Origin: Streptomyces sp. LUP47B
GTDB lineage: Bacteria > Actinomycetota > Actinomycetes > Streptomycetales > Streptomycetaceae
Direction of reading: 5' to 3'
Length of the DNA stretch: 46,159 nucleotides
NCBI RefSeq assembly: GCF_001746295.1
Contig: NZ_MJAH01000002.1
Location: 674,748-720,906, forward strand
Positions 42,276 to 46,159 of this stretch are shown one piece after another (the stretch's first letter is position 1; every line of letters begins with the position of its first letter). Under the pieces are notes generated by a model. It saw only the letters and a list, made by a program, of their open reading frames with translations, was not told the origin of the DNA and did no database searches. The position numbers were made by a program, and so were the translations under genes.

Positions 42276-42378
42276 GCGAAGGCCGAAGCCCTATGCCGAA
42301 CACATGCCGCAGCTATAGAAGGAGGTCACCCCCACCGACCTCGAACCGGGCACAAGCCCAGAGCGCCGCAGAAGGCGG

Positions 42379-43056
42379 TCACGCCCGCAAATAGGCGAGG
42401 ACCGCCAGCACCCTTCGATGCGTCTCGTCCGCCGGCGGTAGATCCAGCTTCGTCAGGATTCCCCCGATGTGCTTGCCCACCGCCGCTTCCGACACCACCA
42501 GCTCCCGCGCGATGGCCCCGTTGGACTTGCCCTCCGCTATCAGCGCCAGCACCTCCCGCTCGCGCGGGGTGAGCCGCTCCAGCGGATCACGGCGCCGGCG
42601 CAGCAGCTGCCGTACGACCTCGGGGTCCACGACCGTGCCGCCGTCCGCGACCTCGGACAGCGCGTCGACGAACTCCTCGACCTGGCCGACACGGTCCTTG
42701 AGCAGATAGCCGACGCCCGTGCCGTCGCCGGAGTCGAGGAGCTCGGAGGCGTACGTCCGCTGCACGTACTGGCTGAGCACCAGCACCGGCAGGGCGGGGC
42801 GGCTCTCCCGGAGACGGACCGCCGCGTGCAGGCCCTCGTCCTGGAAGCCGGGCGGCATGCGGACGTCGGTGACCACGATGTCCGGGCCGTGCTCCTCGAC
42901 CGCCGCGATCAGCGCCTGCGCGTCGCCGACGGCCGCGACCACCTCGTGACCGCAGCGGCCCAGCAGGCCTATGAGGCCCTCGCGCAGCAGCACACTGTCC
43001 TCGGCCAGGACTACGCGAAGCGATCGGCCGCCTCGCTCAACTCGGTCACCTCGCAA
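42379..43056 (-). CDS. LuxR/NarL-type response regulator
   Basis: The 225-residue protein has a receiver domain (RVVLAEDSVLLREGLIGLLGRCGHEVV, with the acidic pocket; phospho-acceptor Asp in DIVVTDVRMPPG; LVLSQYVQ; Lys in YLLKDRVGQVEEF) and a LuxR-type helix-turn-helix at the C-terminus (LTPREREVLALIAEGKSNGAIARELVVSEAAVGKHIGGILTKLDL). It is the partner of the upstream histidine kinase, whose last 46 bp it overlaps. The only sensible start is TTG at 43054-43056, inside the kinase gene, with GGAG 5 nt upstream. Its target may be the dyad before the kinase gene. Confidence 0.9.
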   Translation of the reverse strand: MRGDRVERGGRSLRVVLAEDSVLLREGLIGLLGRCGHEVVAAVGDAQALIAAVEEHGPDIVVTDVRMPPGFQDEGLHAAVRLRESRPALPVLVLSQYVQRTYASELLDSGDGTGVGYLLKDRVGQVEEFVDALSEVADGGTVVDPEVVRQLLRRRRDPLERLTPREREVLALIAEGKSNGAIARELVVSEAAVGKHIGGILTKLDLPPADETHRRVLAVLAYLRA

Positions 43057-44318
43057 GGGAACTCCACACGCAGCAGGGTCGGTCCGCCCGGCGGGCTGGA
43101 CAGGGAGAGTCTGCCATCCAGGACCGATACCCGGTCCGCGAGTCCGGTCAGTCCGCTGCCCGCCGAGGCGTCGGCGCCGCCGCGGCCGTCGTCACGCACC
43201 TCGATGACCAGCCGCCCGCCCGTGTACCCCCCGCCCACCTGGGCGCGGCCGGCCCCGCTGTGCTTGGCGATGTTGGCGAGGGCCTCGCAGACCACGAAGT
43301 ACGCGGCCGCCTCCACCGCCTGCTCGAACCGTCCCGGCAGCGGGAGATCCACGTCCACGGGAACCGCGGAGCGGTCGGCGGCGTCGGCCACGGCGGCCCC
43401 GAGGCCGTAGTCCGCCAGGACCTTCGGGTGGATGCCGTGGATGAGTTCGCGCAGCTCGGCGAGGGCCTTGCCCGCCTCGTCGTGGGCCTTGGCGAGCTGG
43501 TCGGCGAGCGGTCCGGGCGGGGCGTCGAGGCGGGCCAGGCCCAGGGTCATCGACAGGGCGACCAGGCGCTGTTGGGCGCCGTCGTGCAGATCGCGTTCGA
43601 TGCGTCGGCGCTCCGCCTCGAAGGCGTCCACCAACCGCACCCGTGACCGGCTGAGTTCGACGACCCTGGCGCCCAGGTCGCCGTCCCGGTCGGCGATCAG
43701 CAGCCGGGTCAGCTCGGCGCGGGCGCCGGCCGCGACGCCCAGGACGTAGGCGCCGAGAGCCAGCAGCAGGACACCGAGCACGGCGACCCCGAACGCCGTC
43801 GGCCAGGTGGTGACCGTCCACTGCTTGAGCACCTTCGTCTCGCGGCCCTCGCCGATGGTGGCCATCAACAGCGGAGTGGCGGCCATGGAGACCGGGAAGA
43901 GCAGCGCGACCGTGAACACCAGCGCGTCCAGGGGCCACAGCAGGCCCGCGAACAGCACGGTGTACGCGAGTTCGCGCCAGGTGACCTGTTCCTTCAACCG
44001 GGTCGTCAGCCAGGACATCAGTCCCTCGGCGGCCGGTGCCTGGTGCGGGTCCGGTGCCGGGTCCAGGTCGACCAGGCCGAGCCTGCGCCGCTCCACCCAG
44101 GCCACCGGAAGACCGGCGAGGGCCAGCACGACCAGCAGCGGCAGCCCGACGAGCACTATGGCGAGCGCCCCGCCGACGGCCGCCAGCGTCACCAGCCCGA
44201 CAAGGGCGAGGACTCCGGTGACCGCGCCGGTCAGCAGGTAGCCGACCGAGCGCCAGGGCCACGCCGACAGCAGGAAGCCCGGCCGGGACATGGCCTGCCA
44301 CACATTCCGAGGGTGCAT
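43011..44318 (-). CDS. NarL-type sensor histidine kinase
   Basis: The 435-residue protein has a four-helix membrane sensor region: RSVGYLLTGAVTGVLALVGLVTLAAVGGALAIVLVGLPLLVVLALAGL, and a second pair around residues 125-245. A HisKA_3 dimerisation segment follows with the phospho-acceptor His in ERRRIERDLHDGAQQRLVALSMTLG, then a HATPase domain (CEALANIAKHSGAGRAQVGG, VRDDGRGGADASAGSGLTGLADRV). It autophosphorylates and passes phosphate to the downstream regulator. The stimulus is unknown; the sensor is buried in the membrane with only short outside loops, as in kinases that sense envelope stress. The ATG at 44316-44318 opens MHPRNVWQAM; longer frames are not credible. Confidence 0.9.
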   Translation of the reverse strand: MHPRNVWQAMSRPGFLLSAWPWRSVGYLLTGAVTGVLALVGLVTLAAVGGALAIVLVGLPLLVVLALAGLPVAWVERRRLGLVDLDPAPDPHQAPAAEGLMSWLTTRLKEQVTWRELAYTVLFAGLLWPLDALVFTVALLFPVSMAATPLLMATIGEGRETKVLKQWTVTTWPTAFGVAVLGVLLLALGAYVLGVAAGARAELTRLLIADRDGDLGARVVELSRSRVRLVDAFEAERRRIERDLHDGAQQRLVALSMTLGLARLDAPPGPLADQLAKAHDEAGKALAELRELIHGIHPKVLADYGLGAAVADAADRSAVPVDVDLPLPGRFEQAVEAAAYFVVCEALANIAKHSGAGRAQVGGGYTGGRLVIEVRDDGRGGADASAGSGLTGLADRVSVLDGRLSLSSPPGGPTLLRVEFPCEVTELSEAADRFA

Positions 44319-44668
44319 GGGAATCACCGTAGAAGGACGGCGGGGCACCCGGCCATGGGTCCAGGGGGCGGGCCGGGGGTAGGGCCAGCCATACCCCCGG
44401 CGGCGGGAGCGACGGGATCCGGCCAGGTCAGCGGCGGGACACGGATCTGCCGTACGGCCGCCCGGGCAGTCGTGCGGCGGTCCCGGCCGCCCCACGACGG
44501 GTCACGGCCGTCCGCTCGCAGGCTCTTGCCACGGCAGGCTGCTGCCAAATTGAAGGCACAATTCCGCCAACGTGCGGTGCGAACAATGGCCAAAGGACGA
44601 CGCTTCGGCGTTCCGCGCCGGCCGGGCCGTTTCCTGGGCCATGGCCGCACGAGATGGGGGAGTCACAC
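44319..44668. other. 350-bp divergent region between the kinase gene and the SARP gene
   Basis: It carries the dyad described at 44372-44401 and the SARP promoter. I see no gene. A GGGGAG ribosome binding site at the right edge belongs to the SARP gene. Confidence 0.5.
44372..44401. promoter_or_regulatory. Inverted repeat, candidate response-regulator operator
   Basis: GCCGGGGGTA and TACCCCCGGC are perfect 10-bp arms with a 10-bp spacer, 53 bp upstream of the histidine kinase start. GGGTA/TACCC dyads at this position suit autoregulation by a NarL-type regulator. Confidence 0.55.
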
Positions 44669-46159
44669 GTGGAATTCCAGCTTCTCGGACCGGTGGAGGC
44701 GAGAGACGGGGCCCGGCGCATCGCGCTGTCCGGCTCCAAGGTGCACACGGTTCTCGCCGTGCTGCTGCTCGCCCGGGGACGGGTGGTGAGCGACGGACGG
44801 CTGAGCGAACTGCTGTGGGGGTGGAGTCCGCCCGCCACCATGAACGCGCAGATCTACACCTACATATCCCGGCTGCGAAAGCTGCTCGGCCCCGGGGTCG
44901 ACCTGGTCCGGCGCCAGCCCGGCTACCAGCTGACGGCGGCCGGTGCCCACGTCGACGTCTCGGAGTACGAGCGGCTGGACCGGCTGGGCCGGCGGGCGCT
45001 GGAGGAGCGGCGGTTCGAGGACGCGGCCGAGACCCTGCGGCGGGCACTGGAGCTGTGGCGGGGTCCGGCGCTGGCCAATGTGACGTCCCATCTCGCCGAG
45101 GCGGAGCTGCCGCGGCTGGAGGAGGCCCGCACCAGCACCCTGGAGCACCGCATCGAGGCTGACCTCGTCCTGGGCCGGCACCAGCGGGTCGTCTCCGAAC
45201 TGACGGGTCTGGTCGCCGAGTTCCCGGTACGGGAGCGGCTGCGCGCCCAGCTGATGACGTCCCTGTACCGGTGCGGGCGGCAGGCCGAGGCGCTGCGGGT
45301 CTTCCACGAGGGGCGCGGGGTGCTCGCCGAGGAGCTCGGGGTGGACCCGGGGCCCGACCTGACGGCCACCTACCAGGGGGTGCTCAGCGGGGAGTTGGGT
45401 CTGCTGCCGCAGCCGCCCGCCACCGGGCCGGTGTCCCTGGGGTCGCCGCCGGTCATGGTGCCGCCGGCGACCGCCGACTTCACGGGCCGGGAGGGCGAGT
45501 TCGCCGAGTTGTGCGCGCAGTTGGCGCCGGCCGGCCGGCTCGCGGGCTTCCGGACGCGGCGCCTGCTGATCACCGGGATGGCCGGGGTCGGCAAGACCGC
45601 CCTCGCCCTTCAGGTGGCGCACGCCATGGCCGGGGAGTTTCCCGACGGGTTGCTGCACGCCCGGCTACGGAACGAGGACGGCACGGTCAAGGACTCGGCC
45701 GAGGTGCTCGTACGGCTGCTGCGGGCGCTCGGTGAGCGGAGCGAGGACATGGCGGCGCAGGACGCCCCGGACCGACTGGACGACCTGATCCACCGCTATC
45801 GCACCCGTACGGCGGGGCGCCGGCTGCTGATCCTGCTGGACGACGCGGCGGGCGAGCTCCAGCTGGACGCGCTGCTGCCGCCCACGACGGACGCGGCGGT
45901 GCTGGTGACCAGCCGCAACCGGCTGACCGCCGTGCCCGGTTCACGCACCGTCGTCCTGGAGCCGATGGGCGCCTCGGATTCCCTCGCGCTGCTCGCCACG
46001 ATCGCCGGGAACAGCCGGATCGTGGTCGAGCCGGAGGCGGCCGACATGATCGTGCGGTCCTGTGCCGGGCTGCCGCTCGCGCTACGGGCCGCCGCGATCC
46101 GGCTCGCCGCCCGTCCGCACCGGCCGGCGGCGCGGCTGGCCCGGCGGCTGGCCGACCCC
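44669..46159 (+). CDS. SARP/AfsR-type transcriptional regulator with NB-ARC domain (C-terminus beyond window)
   Basis: The visible 497 codons begin (GTG) MEFQLLGPVEARDGARRIAL, the OmpR-type winged-helix DNA-binding domain of SARP regulators (about 1-95; GSKVHTVLAVLLLARGRVVSDGRLSELLW, INAQIYTYISRLRKLLG). A bacterial transcriptional activator domain follows (about 100-245; ERLDRLGRRALEERRFEDAAETLRRALELWRG). An NB-ARC ATPase then shows the P-loop GMAGVGKTALALQ (about 303-315), LLILLDDAAGE (Walker B) and VTSRNRL. AfsR-like proteins control secondary metabolism, and the pathway-specific members lie in antibiotic clusters; the rest of the gene is outside the window. GGGGAG lies 6 nt before the GTG, so the start is secure. 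Confidence 0.92.
   Translation, partial: MEFQLLGPVEARDGARRIALSGSKVHTVLAVLLLARGRVVSDGRLSELLWGWSPPATMNAQIYTYISRLRKLLGPGVDLVRRQPGYQLTAAGAHVDVSEYERLDRLGRRALEERRFEDAAETLRRALELWRGPALANVTSHLAEAELPRLEEARTSTLEHRIEADLVLGRHQRVVSELTGLVAEFPVRERLRAQLMTSLYRCGRQAEALRVFHEGRGVLAEELGVDPGPDLTATYQGVLSGELGLLPQPPATGPVSLGSPPVMVPPATADFTGREGEFAELCAQLAPAGRLAGFRTRRLLITGMAGVGKTALALQVAHAMAGEFPDGLLHARLRNEDGTVKDSAEVLVRLLRALGERSEDMAAQDAPDRLDDLIHRYRTRTAGRRLLILLDDAAGELQLDALLPPTTDAAVLVTSRNRLTAVPGSRTVVLEPMGASDSLALLATIAGNSRIVVEPEAADMIVRSCAGLPLALRAAAIRLAARPHRPAARLARRLADP

Overview
The window is high-GC DNA with strong third-position GC bias, GTG/TTG starts and ATGA/GTGA stop-start overlaps. It looks like a Streptomyces chromosome, probably the core arm near oriC. 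Supporting signs are the mycothiol-type enzymes, the proteasome activator Bpa, the K15-type DD-transpeptidase, two branched-chain keto acid dehydrogenase (bkd) clusters about 12 kb apart (the arrangement described for S. avermitilis bkdFGH/bkdABC), a perfect 14-bp ParB parS site and several DnaA-box matches. I saw no insertion sequence, phage, tRNA/rRNA or CRISPR, so this is mostly ordinary core genome with metabolic modules.

Layout. 1-5.7 kb: a truncated PIG-L/Mca-like amidase, a LURP-one protein, a nitrilase-family amidase, an MDMPI-family protein, and a GntR regulator coupled to an MFS transporter. 5.7-6.6 kb: a K15-like DD-peptidase, with a terminator shared with the bkdFGH cluster (6.7-10.3 kb, minus strand). 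10.8-16.6 kb: a phosphotransferase with an unusual internal linker, a transmembrane Ser/Thr kinase, Bpa, a secreted low-complexity protein and a quinone oxidoreductase. 16.8-18.6 kb: a DrrAB-type ABC exporter. 18.6-22.0 kb: an overlapping mobA-moeA-K+ channel run with the parS site at the moeA/channel junction. 22.2-26.4 kb: bkdABC and the divergent Lrp/AsnC regulator. 26.4-30.4 kb: a TetR regulator, a PaaH-type 3-hydroxyacyl-CoA dehydrogenase and divergent paaN. 30.4-33.4 kb: an overlapping DUF5819-HTTM-SpoU methyltransferase run. 33.7-37.3 kb: paaABCDE. 37.4-44.3 kb: an acyl-CoA dehydrogenase behind a KstR-like box, a small membrane protein, rhodanese, a J-domain protein, a DUF2252 protein, a secreted phospholipase A2 and a two-component system. 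44.7 kb to the end: the start of an AfsR-type SARP regulator.

How the genes work together. The phenylacetate genes are split into three units: paaABCDE, paaN, and paaH-tetR. A near-identical palindrome (core ACCGATCGTTCGGT) sits in front of paaA and between paaN and paaH. A one-mismatch copy lies between bkdABC and its Lrp-type regulator. This suggests that the local TetR protein (PaaR-like) co-ordinates phenylacetyl-CoA and branched-chain 2-oxoacid breakdown. A second motif, GGTTYTCCACAG, accompanies the palindrome at all three places. These regulatory patterns are the most interesting new observations here. Function calls rest on motif and family recognition by eye; no database search was run.
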